Positions 1 through 6,188 are shown, counted from the stretch's first letter. The stretch is 7,766 nt of DNA from Candidatus Cloacimonadota bacterium (GCA_023228285.1 JALOBM010000071.1:1-7766), one strand, 5' to 3'. Notes: generated from the sequence alone by a model not told the origin. Numbers and translations are program-made.

Positions 1-948
1 AAAATCCGGCTTGAGCAAGCCCAGACTTCGCTGGAAAAGAAAATTGCCGATCTGGATATTCATATGATGGACAGTTCATCCGATATAGGACTCCCTCTCT
101 CCATGCTTCGCTGTATTTGCTGCCCCGTCTGCCATAAAGAGCTGATGCTCAGCAATGTACACATGAACCAGAAATATATATTTAATGGTGATCTAAGCTG
201 CCATTGCGGCTATCATGCTCATATCGCCGACGGGATACTGCATACACCGAACAACAATAGAAGTAAACATGATAAGCCGGACCTTGTGCGTGAACTTTAT
301 AAAGATCTGCCTCCGGACCTGATAAGCCTATTTCAGCGTTCATATAACTGTATGACCGAAAAATTGCTGAATGCAGAGCCGTCCGGCAAGGTACTGCTTG
401 AAACCTATGTCAATGCGTGGTTCTTCCTGCACAACCACCAGCATATCCTGCCTAAAGATACTATGATAATTGTGATCGATAAATTTCCGGAAACTTTGCG
501 TGTTTACAAAGATCTGATCGAAAGACAGAAATGCGGGTTAGACATCCTTTACATTGCTGACGCCGGGCTGGAACCGCCGCTTAAACCGCATACAGTTGAT
601 ATAAACATAGATTTCTTCGCGCTTAACGAGCATAATTTCTACCACCATACTTTCTGGCTGGATCACCTTTCCCCGTATCTGAAAAAGGCTGCTCTTGCGC
701 TGGGAACGTATTTTTATTTCGAGCACGGGCATAAATCTATGCAAACCCTGCTGAAAGAATATCCCGAATCGTATACAAATAATTTCAGCAAACAGTATTT
801 TCTGAAAAGCATAAGAAGCGGTTTTGATATTCTTGATTCAGAGGAACTTGGTTATACTACTGATTCAGGCGAAAACCTTGGTTTTTCTTTCCACATAAAA
901 GGGGAGAAGATGCACCTATTTTCTTATCTGGCACGGAAAACAGACTGA
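1..948 (+). CDS. MerR-like regulator with C-terminal zinc ribbon and methyltransferase-like domain (5' end missing)
   Basis: The frame is open from base 1 to the TGA at 946-948 (315 visible residues), so the gene starts outside the window; the ATG at 64 is probably internal. Residues 1-20 (KIRLEQAQTSLEKKIADLD) form a heptad-like helix resembling the dimerisation helix at the end of a MerR-type regulator. A zinc ribbon follows, with C41-P-V-C44 and C67-H-C69-G. From about residue 129 comes a Rossmann methyltransferase-like region: a motif I position (GKVLLETYVNAWFFL), an acidic second strand (IIVIDKFPE), then ADAG, a DINIDFF strand and an NEHNFYH segment. The visible part is known to me as the back half of MerR-type proteins fused to a Trm112-like ribbon and a methyltransferase fold. 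The glycines of motif I are absent, so catalysis is doubtful and a ligand-sensing role is possible. The MerR DNA-binding domain is inferred, not seen. An alternative is a free-standing ribbon-methyltransferase protein. Confidence 0.6.
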   Translation, partial: KIRLEQAQTSLEKKIADLDIHMMDSSSDIGLPLSMLRCICCPVCHKELMLSNVHMNQKYIFNGDLSCHCGYHAHIADGILHTPNNNRSKHDKPDLVRELYKDLPPDLISLFQRSYNCMTEKLLNAEPSGKVLLETYVNAWFFLHNHQHILPKDTMIIVIDKFPETLRVYKDLIERQKCGLDILYIADAGLEPPLKPHTVDINIDFFALNEHNFYHHTFWLDHLSPYLKKAALALGTYFYFEHGHKSMQTLLKEYPESYTNNFSKQYFLKSIRSGFDILDSEELGYTTDSGENLGFSFHIKGEKMHLFSYLARKTD

Positions 949-965
949 TATACTGTTTGTTTTTA
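938..965 (+). terminator. Weak terminator-like hairpin at the end of the first gene
   Basis: AAACAG (938-943) pairs with CTGTTT (953-958) around a 9-nt loop, followed by GTTTTTATT. The stem is only 6 bp, A/U-rich, and overlaps the stop codon, so termination would be inefficient. The rest of 949-1134 holds no convincing gene or promoter. Confidence 0.3.
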
Positions 966-1134
966 TTAACAGGGATGAAATATATTATCTGTAATGTTAC
1001 GCATATCGCCCATCACTGGAATTTATTTGTTATTGCCTGGTGCCCTGTAATCTCCACCAGATGGTATCTCTCTCATCGTATTTCTTGTTTGCGTCTGTTA
1101 AAATTAATATCAGCTCTGGTAAAGAGGTGCACAT

Positions 1135-1689
1135 ATGAAAATAGAAAGTGAACGGTTTATACTGAGAACACTTCGTGAAACAGATCTTGAAGATTTCCTT
1201 TCCTGCAGAGCTGATGAAAATGTTGCAAGGTATCAATATTGGGAACCTTACACCAGTGGGCAGGCTGTTGAATATATTAACAAACACAAGGATTCTAAGC
1301 CGGGGGTTCCTGGTGAGTGGTTTCAGCTTGGAATTGTCGATAAAACGTCCGGCCGTCTTATAGGTGATTGCGCGATTCTTTTAATTTATGACGAACCAGG
1401 CAATGCGGAGGTCGGATGTAATGTTTCTCCTTCTTATCAGAAAAACAGGGTTGCAGATGAAGCCCTGAGGTGTTTGTTCGATTATGCTTTTGAGAATTTA
1501 AATGTACGCAGGATCTCCGCTGTTGCTGATGTAGAAAATACTGCATGCATCAGGCTTCTGGAGGGGCTTTGCCTGAAGCAAGACAAAAGCTCAGTCAGGA
1601 GTTTATGGTTTAAGGGCAAGTGGGGGCGTGAGCTTACGTATTTTATGCTGAAAGAAGACTGGATGGCTTTACGCGAGATACGGCAATAG
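1135..1689 (+). CDS. GNAT family N-acetyltransferase, RimJ/RimL type
   Basis: This 184-residue protein has the usual length and layout of the Acetyltransf_3 (RimJ/RimL-like) branch of GNAT enzymes, which move an acetyl group from acetyl-CoA to an amine on a protein N-terminus or small molecule. It opens with the typical strand SERFILRTLRETDLEDF (residues 5-21), has the central strand GRLIGDCAILL (73-83), the pre-loop segment EVGCNVSPSYQ (92-102), and the helix pair ending in VENTACIRLLEGL (133-145). The pyrophosphate-binding loop, normally Q/R-x-x-G-x-G/A, reads Q102-K-N-R-V-A107, so Arg105 replaces the central glycine. The usual LGF after the NTAxIRLLE helix is L145-C-L. Activity is therefore uncertain. 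The start is set by AGAGGTG at 1123-1129, five bases before the ATG. The gene stands alone, converging on the hemerythrin gene. The acceptor substrate cannot be predicted. Confidence 0.85.
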   Translation: MKIESERFILRTLRETDLEDFLSCRADENVARYQYWEPYTSGQAVEYINKHKDSKPGVPGEWFQLGIVDKTSGRLIGDCAILLIYDEPGNAEVGCNVSPSYQKNRVADEALRCLFDYAFENLNVRRISAVADVENTACIRLLEGLCLKQDKSSVRSLWFKGKWGRELTYFMLKEDWMALREIRQ

Positions 1690-1751
1690 ATCTGACAGAC
1701 TTAATGCGTATCGTAAATTATGGCTGTGTTCAACTGTCAGTGATTGGATAT

Positions 1752-1788
1752 AATTAAAAAGGCCCGGGGCTGAAAGCAGCACCGAACC
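1752..1788 (-). terminator. Intrinsic terminator, minus strand (distal of two)
   Basis: Read on the minus strand, bases 1788-1778 pair with 1771-1761 (11 positions, one mismatch, two G-U pairs) around a 6-nt loop. The stem ends in AGCCCCGGGCC and runs straight into UUUUUAAUU (1760-1752). On the plus strand the G-U pairs become A-C mismatches and no U-run follows, so it works best for leftward transcripts. It lies about 93 bases beyond the hemerythrin stop. Confidence 0.6.
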
Positions 1789-1830
1789 CATATTTCAAAC
1801 GCCTCATTTTGCACCTGTTGGAACTTTATA

Positions 1831-1864
1831 CAAAAACTGGGATAGTCCCTTTGTCCCGTATCCC
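1831..1864 (-). terminator. Hairpin with U-run just after the hemerythrin gene, minus strand
   Basis: On the minus strand GGGATA (1864-1859) pairs with TATCCC (1844-1839) across a 14-nt loop and is followed within two bases by GTTTTTG (1837-1831). It starts 17 bases past the stop at 1882, an expected terminator position. The stem is short, so it may act together with the stronger hairpin further along. Confidence 0.4.
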
Positions 1865-1881
1865 GTGTGCGCCGCCTTTTG

Positions 1882-2436
1882 TTAAGTTAGATAAACAGCG
1901 CTCATTTTTTCGAGCATTTTGTGCAGTTCTTCGTGTTTTCCGAGCCCGATCACTTCTTCTTCGAGTTCCTCAAAACGATCATAAAGTTTCTCCTGAACTT
2001 CCTCAGTAAGCACCTTATCTGCCATTTGGAAGAGGACATCATTCTCTTTTAGGATGTGTTCATCCAGGAGCTCGATGTAGGCCTTCATGTTGTTTGAGAG
2101 CTCCATAGCCCGGGAGTTATCTGCAGCTTCAAAGTTTATAAGGTTTCGGCTTATGTTGCGGGTGTACTCCCTTCCCTGTTCGTGTTCGGCAAGCATTACG
2201 CCGATAGGGCCACCTGTTTTGGGTATTCCGGCCTCTTCAAGAATCGGAAAGAGTATCTCTTCTTCTTTGGCGTGGTGACAGCGATCAACGAAGACCCTAA
2301 GGAAATCTGTCATATTGTCCAGATCCTGACGCTGAACTTTTAGTCCTGATCTTATCCTGGCAGAGATGGCTTCCATAATTCGCATCATGAGCTTCACTGC
2401 CTCATGTTCATGTTTCAGTGCCTCAGTAGCTTTCAT
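1882..2436 (-). CDS. Hemerythrin/HHE cation-binding domain protein
   Basis: This 184-residue, all-helical, soluble protein matches the hemerythrin HHE family: four helices that hold a non-haem di-iron site and bind O2, NO or iron, or serve in oxidative and nitrosative stress handling. The metal-ligand pattern is visible: H9-E-H11-E in the first helix, H54-H55-A-K-E58-E59-E60 plus ILFPILE in the second, E84-H85-E86 in the third, and H127-I-L-K-E131-N-D ahead of VLFQMAD in the fourth. The C-terminal 40 residues are a charged helix (EELEEEVIGLGKHEELHKM). The start is set by GGAGGAGG at 2443-2450 on the minus strand, six bases before the ATG. No signal peptide or membrane segment is present. It lies 216 bp downstream of the GntR gene in the same orientation, with terminator-like hairpins after it. 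In an anaerobe an oxygen or NO protective role is likely, but this is inferred. Confidence 0.9.
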   Translation of the reverse strand: MKATEALKHEHEAVKLMMRIMEAISARIRSGLKVQRQDLDNMTDFLRVFVDRCHHAKEEEILFPILEEAGIPKTGGPIGVMLAEHEQGREYTRNISRNLINFEAADNSRAMELSNNMKAYIELLDEHILKENDVLFQMADKVLTEEVQEKLYDRFEELEEEVIGLGKHEELHKMLEKMSAVYLT

Positions 2437-2442
2437 GAAAAT

Positions 2443-2450
2443 CCTCCTCC
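2443..2450 (-). promoter_or_regulatory. Strong Shine-Dalgarno site of the hemerythrin gene
   Basis: GGAGGAGG on the minus strand, six bases before the ATG at 2436-2434. It is the longest purine-rich ribosome binding site in the window and fixes the start. Confidence 0.8.
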
Positions 2451-2557
2451 AAACATTAAAAATTGTTCAACATTGCACTTAAGATTTTAACCGAGAAATG
2501 TTGACCTGTATATCGGTTGTGGAGAGGTTAAGTAGAACCCCAAAAAAGGCCAAAAAA

Positions 2558-2574
2558 TGAAATGTAACATTTCA
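2558..2574. repeat. 17-bp perfect palindrome TGAAATG-taa-CATTTCA (operator or weak terminator stem)
   Basis: The arms TGAAATG and CATTTCA are perfect complements around a 3-bp centre. The palindrome lies 79-95 bases past the GntR stop and about 120 bases before the hemerythrin start. Read on the minus strand it is followed directly by TTTTTT, then GGCC, then TTTTTT, so it could be a weak intrinsic terminator for the GntR gene. Its odd-length symmetric form would also suit a dimeric regulator controlling the hemerythrin gene. I do not recognise it as a known consensus. Confidence 0.45.
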
Positions 2575-2577
2575 GTC

Positions 2578-2594
2578 AAATATTAATAATATTT
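2578..2594. repeat. Second 17-bp palindrome AAATATT-aat-AATATTT
   Basis: Perfect 7-3-7 inverted repeat starting three bases after the first palindrome, with centres 20 bp apart (2566 and 2586). It is entirely A/T, so chance is a serious alternative. The matching geometry is the reason for listing it. Confidence 0.3.
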
Positions 2595-2652
2595 TCACTG
2601 ATCCAACAAAGGTCAGCCTGACATCAAAATTCAAAAAATGGGATAAGTGAGA

Positions 2653-3390
2653 CTAATGCTGTATAGTTCGCTTATCGGAGATAGTATTAATGTCGGATGC
2701 GTTTACAGCGATCAGCATCAAACCCTTATTGAGGTGTTTGGTCATTGCCTCTCTCGCTTTTACGGGCTTTCTTTGTAGAATACAGCTGATTATTTCTTCC
2801 TGATCCTGGATAAGTTCTGATATGTCTACAGGCGACATATCATCAAATTTTGATCTTTGTGCTGCAATTTCAGCTTGGATCGAAGAAAGAAGCCTTACAA
2901 CAAAAGAGTTTTTTGCAAGCTTTACTATCGTGTCATGAAATAAATAATGTACCCTGTCTTGTTCCTGCATAGTATCACTTCTGCTTTTTTGTGCAATGAC
3001 CAAGATATGCTTTAGTTCCTCCAGCTCATCATCAGTAGCTCTTTCAGCGGCCCAATAAGCGCTCTGTGCTTCCAATAGTGCCCTGATTTCAGTTATTTCA
3101 AATAAACTTGCATCCCTGTACCCGTCTTCAATCAATTCAGAAGAAAGAATATATCTGACAGCATCTTTAGAAAGAAAGGTTCCCTGTCCCGGTCTGGATT
3201 CGAGTATGTTCATGTTATTGAGAGTTTTTATCGCCTCTCTTACAGAATTTCTGCTGACAGAAAAAGAGTCAGCCAGCTCTTTTTCACTGGGAACTCTTTC
3301 TCCGGGTTGCCATAATCCATTTTTTATCGCCGTTATTATTTCTAATAGTATCGTCTGTGAAAGAGTTTTTCTCATAACGGGCCTTAGCAA
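2653..3390 (-). CDS. GntR family transcriptional regulator, FadR/FCD subfamily
   Basis: Numbered from the longest start (TTG at 3408-3406), the protein has 251 residues. A GntR winged helix covers about 13-80, with PGERVPSEKELADSFSVSR (35-53), NSVREAIKTL (54-63) and the wing RPGQGTFL (72-79). An all-helical FCD ligand domain follows, with EIRALLEAQSAYWAAERA (107-124), D151-RVHYLFH158 and EAMTKHL (220-226). FCD regulators bind organic acids or amino-acid-related effectors, often with a metal ion. Here D151, H158 and H225 can be placed, but the third usual histidine position reads Q203. I prefer the TTG at 3390-3388, because AGAGGAG on the minus strand lies eight bases before it and the promoter described separately leaves little leader for the 3408 start; an ATG at 3375 is also possible but lacks a good ribosome site. 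Its divergent position next to the OCD-family gene makes that operon its likely target. Whether it represses or activates is not shown. Confidence 0.9.
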   Translation of the reverse strand: MLRPVMRKTLSQTILLEIITAIKNGLWQPGERVPSEKELADSFSVSRNSVREAIKTLNNMNILESRPGQGTFLSKDAVRYILSSELIEDGYRDASLFEITEIRALLEAQSAYWAAERATDDELEELKHILVIAQKSRSDTMQEQDRVHYLFHDTIVKLAKNSFVVRLLSSIQAEIAAQRSKFDDMSPVDISELIQDQEEIISCILQRKPVKAREAMTKHLNKGLMLIAVNASDINTISDKRTIQH

Positions 3391-3429
3391 TGTTATTTCT
3401 CCTCTCAAAGTTGGACCTTTATCGTTACC

Positions 3430-3459
3430 ATTTTAAACGGGATCTCCTCTTTATGACAA
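3430..3459 (-). promoter_or_regulatory. Sigma-70-type promoter for the GntR regulator gene
   Basis: On the minus strand TTGTCA (3459-3454, five of six to consensus) and TAAAAT (3435-3430, five of six) are separated by 18 bp. Transcription would begin near 3423, leaving about 33 bases to the preferred TTG start at 3390. Confidence 0.6.
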
Positions 3460-3460
3460 C

Positions 3461-3476
3461 ATTTATCAAAATAAAT
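3461..3476. repeat. Inverted repeat ATTTAT-caaa-ATAAAT between the divergent promoters
   Basis: Perfect 6-4-6 inverted repeat immediately upstream of the -35 of the GntR promoter and 35 bp upstream of the -35 of the operon promoter. It could be a regulator site, but it is A/T-rich and may be chance. Confidence 0.25.
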
Positions 3477-3510
3477 CAGATGGCGTAATCAGAAAATTCA
3501 GAAAGAGTTG

Positions 3511-3539
3511 TTGACATATTAAAAATAGATGTATATTAT
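3511..3539 (+). promoter_or_regulatory. Near-consensus sigma-70 promoter for the OCD/transporter/opine dehydrogenase locus
   Basis: TTGACA at 3511-3516 is a perfect -35. TATTAT at 3534-3539 matches five of six -10 bases, and the spacer is exactly 17 bp. Transcription would start near 3546, giving a leader of about 134 nt before the ATG at 3680. I see no recognisable riboswitch in that leader, only a weak stem pairing AAACAG (3555-3560) with CTGTTT (3582-3587). A promoter this strong usually needs a repressor, which fits the adjacent GntR gene. Confidence 0.8.
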
Positions 3540-3572
3540 AATTGTAGGATATTTAAACAGGTATGTACAATT
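3540..3572. promoter_or_regulatory. Candidate operator: inverted repeat AATTGTA-N19-TACAATT
   Basis: The arms 3540-3546 and 3566-3572 are perfect 7-bp complements. They begin at the base after the -10 hexamer and cover the predicted transcription start, a classic repressor position. The half-sites extend imperfectly inward (ATTGTAGGAT against ATTGTACAT on the other strand). TTGT/ACAA half-sites occur in several GntR/FCD operators, but the 19-bp gap is wider than usual, so two dimers or chance must be considered. The regulator assignment is inferred. Confidence 0.4.
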
Positions 3573-3679
3573 TGGGATTTACTGTTTTATCTTGTTAAAT
3601 TACTGCCGTAAATCATGTAAAAAGTAATAAGAGATTATTTGTTTCGGAACTAAAAAAAGATATTCGGGAGGTAGAAGAG

Positions 3680-4699
3680 ATGCCGTGTAAACTTATCAAC
3701 GCAGAAATGGTAAAAGAGCTGCTGACGATGAAAGATACTGTCGCAGCGTGTGAAGATGCTTTTGACGGATGGGGCAAAGGTGAGGTTATCTGTCCCACCA
3801 AAATAACTTTGGAACTTGGTGAAGATGCAGAATGGCCTCCTTATAAAAATGGCCTCAATGCAATGCCTGCGTATATTCATAGCAAAAAAAGTGCAGGCAT
3901 CAAATGCGTAGGAGGATCTTTGAACAATCCTTCATGGGGGCTGCCGTACATAATTGCCCTAATTTTGTTATTTGATCCGGAAACAGGGATTTTTAGATGT
4001 ATTGTTGACGGAGAGCAGATAACTAATTACAGGACCGGAGCACAGGCTGCTGTTGCCGCAAAATACATATCCGGCAGGAAGAAAATCAAGTTGGGCATTT
4101 ATGGAGCAGGGGCTCAGGGCAGGACGCAGTTAATGGCTTTCGCAGAGGTATTCGATATTGAAAAAGTTGTCATTTATGACATCAACCCTGAAGCCGTAAA
4201 GAAATATATTGATGAGATGTCAAAGGTCGTCAAGACAGAAATTTGTGCAGCTGCATCAGCGGAAGATGTACCAAAAGAGGCAGACATAGTAGTTTCGGTA
4301 ACTCATGGAAGGAACAAGTTCATCAAAAGCTCCTGGATCAAACCGGGCCAGATAGTTTTCCCTATGGGGTCATTTACTGAGTGTGAAGATGAACTTCTTC
4401 TGTGTGCGGATAAAGTATTTGTTGATTCTATAGGCCAAACAATGCATAGGGGTGCACTGAAAAGCGTGGTTGATCAGGGCAAATTTAAGCAGGAAATGAT
4501 AACCGGAACTATTGGGGAAGTCGTCTGTGGAAAGATAGACGGAAAGGTCAAGAACAACGAAAGGATAGTATGTATCCCAATCGGTACCGGAGCAATGGAT
4601 GTTGCGGTTGCAACAGCAGTTTTTGAAAAAGCAACGAAACTGAATATGTTTGACCAGTATGTTTTCAATAAAGATGTTGAAATAGAACCCAAACGCTAA
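3680..4699 (+). CDS. Ornithine cyclodeaminase/mu-crystallin family NAD(P)-dependent oxidoreductase, atypical active site
   Basis: This 339-residue cytosolic protein has normal length for the family, which includes ornithine cyclodeaminase, ketimine/imino-acid reductases, an archaeal alanine dehydrogenase and opine-type enzymes such as SbnB. The dinucleotide loop GIYGAGAQG spans 139-147, followed by acidic D167 at the end of the second strand (VVIYDINPE). Substrate-site features are K75 (SAGIKCVGG) and R118 (NYRTGAQAAVAAKYI). The usual first arginine is probably K41 (CPTKITLEL). The strand that normally reads G-A/S-D-x-P-G-K-x-E-L is G230-S-F-T-E-C-E-D-E-L239, so Phe232 replaces the catalytic aspartate of ornithine cyclodeaminase; true cyclodeamination is therefore unlikely. 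From memory, some close relatives carry the database name tyramine oxidase subunit B, which gives no firm function. GGGAGG at 3666-3671 sits eight bases before the ATG. It is the first gene of the rightward locus. Substrate unknown. Confidence 0.88.
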   Translation: MPCKLINAEMVKELLTMKDTVAACEDAFDGWGKGEVICPTKITLELGEDAEWPPYKNGLNAMPAYIHSKKSAGIKCVGGSLNNPSWGLPYIIALILLFDPETGIFRCIVDGEQITNYRTGAQAAVAAKYISGRKKIKLGIYGAGAQGRTQLMAFAEVFDIEKVVIYDINPEAVKKYIDEMSKVVKTEICAAASAEDVPKEADIVVSVTHGRNKFIKSSWIKPGQIVFPMGSFTECEDELLLCADKVFVDSIGQTMHRGALKSVVDQGKFKQEMITGTIGEVVCGKIDGKVKNNERIVCIPIGTGAMDVAVATAVFEKATKLNMFDQYVFNKDVEIEPKR

Positions 4700-4711
4700 T
4701 TATTTGTTTTA

Positions 4712-4765
4712 GGTCTGTCGGTATTTTGCAAAAAGGGCTGACAGGCCTTCACTATATTATTTTTT
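4712..4765 (+). terminator. Hairpin after the OCD-family gene (attenuating terminator or processing site)
   Basis: Bases 4712-4722 (GGTCTGTCGGT) pair with 4737-4747 over 11 positions, including three G-U pairs, around a 14-nt loop. The first good T-run (TATTATTTTTT, 4755-4765) comes about seven bases later, so termination would be partial. It starts 12 bases past the stop and precedes the carrier gene by 44 bases. It may lower downstream expression or protect the 3' end of the first message. Confidence 0.45.
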
Positions 4766-4790
4766 AAATAAAAGAAAGAGGTGAAACAAA

Positions 4791-6188
4791 ATGACAAAGT
4801 TTAAATTTAGGATCCCGCACACATACATACTGATTTCCTTTTTGATCATTCTTGCCGCAATAGGAACTTACACGATCCCTGCAGGCGAGTTCGAACGAAT
4901 GAAAGATGAAAAAACAGGCAGAACCCTTGTTGTGCCGGGGACCTTCCACAGTGTTGAACAAAAACCGGTGGGTGTCTTTGATACTTTTATGTCTTTGCCA
5001 AAAGGTCTGGATGCAGCAAGCGAAATTATATTTTTTGTTTTGATGGTTGGCGCGGTCTTTCAGGTGATCAACGCGACAGGTACTATTAACCGTTCTATAA
5101 ACAGATCTGTTGAAAAGCTGAAGGGCAGAGAGCATATTTTAGTTCCTGCCACAATGCTCGTGATAGCTGCCGGAGGAGCGACATTTGGAATGGCTGAAGA
5201 ATCTCTTGTTTTTATTCCATTGGCTGTCGCTATGGCAAAAGGCGTTGGATATGACGCTGTAGTAGGTGTAGCTATGATATATCTGGGTGCTTATGTCGGA
5301 TATACTGCCGGTCCGATGAATCCATTTAATACTGGCATCGCACAGGGAATAGCCGAATTGCCCTTATTCTCGGGAATGGGCTTTAGATTTGGATGTATGG
5401 CATTGTTCTACGTCCTTGTCTGGTGGTGGATAATGCGCTATGCCAAAAAAATCAAGATGGATCCCACTAAAAGTGTAGTATATGGACTCAGTTCATCTGC
5501 ATCGAAGGAAGATATAATTCTTAATTCCGAAGAGAAACTTTCAGGGAAAGATATGGCTATACTCGCGGTGGTACTGATTGGATTCGCATTTCTTGCTTGG
5601 GGTGTAATCAAAAAAGGTTACTATCTCCAGGAAATAATCACGATCTTCATCATGATGGGTATTTGCTGTGGTTTGATCGGCCGTCTTAAGGTCGACGAAA
5701 TTGCAGAGAATTTCGTACTTGGAGCAAAGGACATGGTCTTTGCTGCAATTTGCATAGGCCTTGCAAGAGCTATCGTTGTAATACTAAGCGAAGGAAATAT
5801 TATGGATTCTGTCATCAATGGTCTGGCGGTGGTAGTGAGTTGGCTGCCAGCAAGTCTTTCTGCAATAGGTATGCTTTTGGTCCAGACCGCTCTTAACTTT
5901 ATTTTTGCTTCAGGTTCAGGTCAGGCTGCGACGACTATGCCTATCCTTGCACCTCTGGGAGACATACTTGGAGTTACAAGACAGGTGTCTGTGCTTGCTT
6001 TCCAGTTCGGCGACGGGATCACAAACGCGATCTCCCCGATACAGCCCGTGCTCATGGCAGCAATAGGACTTGCGGGAGTACCCTACGAGAAATGGGCAAA
6101 ATTTGTGTGGCCGTTGATGGTAATGTGGAGTGTTCTTGCAGCCGGGATTCTGATTTTTGCGACGGTTATTAACCTCGGGCCATTTTAA
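4791..6188 (+). CDS. YfcC/DcuC-family membrane carrier (likely amino acid or related anion)
   Basis: This is a 465-residue polytopic inner-membrane protein. A short basic N-terminus (MTKFKFRIPH) precedes the first membrane segment (about 12-31). Further hydrophobic stretches lie near 78-95, 115-130, 138-173, 195-217, 254-272, 280-297, 313-333, 341-375, 400-430 and 438-462, with a charged loop at about 218-252. Signature segments typical of the YfcC (COG1288) branch of the DcuC/ArcD-like carriers are GMAEESLVFIPLA (133-145), GPMNPFNTGIAQG (174-186), FASGSGQAATTMP (372-384) and FQFGDGITNAISP (405-417). Relatives are proposed to move arginine, ornithine, other amino acids, peptides or C4-dicarboxylates. 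The amino-acid enzymes around it favour an amino acid or opine-like substrate, but direction and substrate are not visible. AGAGGTG at 4777-4783 lies seven bases before the ATG. It is preceded by a partial terminator-like hairpin and followed by a strong one. Confidence 0.9.
   Translation: MTKFKFRIPHTYILISFLIILAAIGTYTIPAGEFERMKDEKTGRTLVVPGTFHSVEQKPVGVFDTFMSLPKGLDAASEIIFFVLMVGAVFQVINATGTINRSINRSVEKLKGREHILVPATMLVIAAGGATFGMAEESLVFIPLAVAMAKGVGYDAVVGVAMIYLGAYVGYTAGPMNPFNTGIAQGIAELPLFSGMGFRFGCMALFYVLVWWWIMRYAKKIKMDPTKSVVYGLSSSASKEDIILNSEEKLSGKDMAILAVVLIGFAFLAWGVIKKGYYLQEIITIFIMMGICCGLIGRLKVDEIAENFVLGAKDMVFAAICIGLARAIVVILSEGNIMDSVINGLAVVVSWLPASLSAIGMLLVQTALNFIFASGSGQAATTMPILAPLGDILGVTRQVSVLAFQFGDGITNAISPIQPVLMAAIGLAGVPYEKWAKFVWPLMVMWSVLAAGILIFATVINLGPF

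Noticed and set aside
957..1151. A 64-codon plus-strand frame between the first gene and the GNAT gene
   Set aside because: No ribosome binding site, composition rich in Cys/Trp/His without any recognisable pattern, and it overlaps the well-supported GNAT start.
1692..1740. CTGACAG ... CTGTCAG inverted repeat after the GNAT gene as its terminator
   Set aside because: The 7-bp arms are 35 bases apart and no T-run follows directly, so it is unlikely to form a terminator.
2605..2622. GTCAG-c-CTGAC palindrome downstream of the GntR stop as a terminator hairpin
   Set aside because: The centre is a single base, so an RNA hairpin cannot form with these arms, and no T-run follows. It could be a minor protein site but nothing supports it.
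4764..5135. A 123-codon minus-strand frame opposite the carrier gene
   Set aside because: It is antisense to a clear YfcC-family coding region and has no family resemblance; it is a shadow of the real gene.
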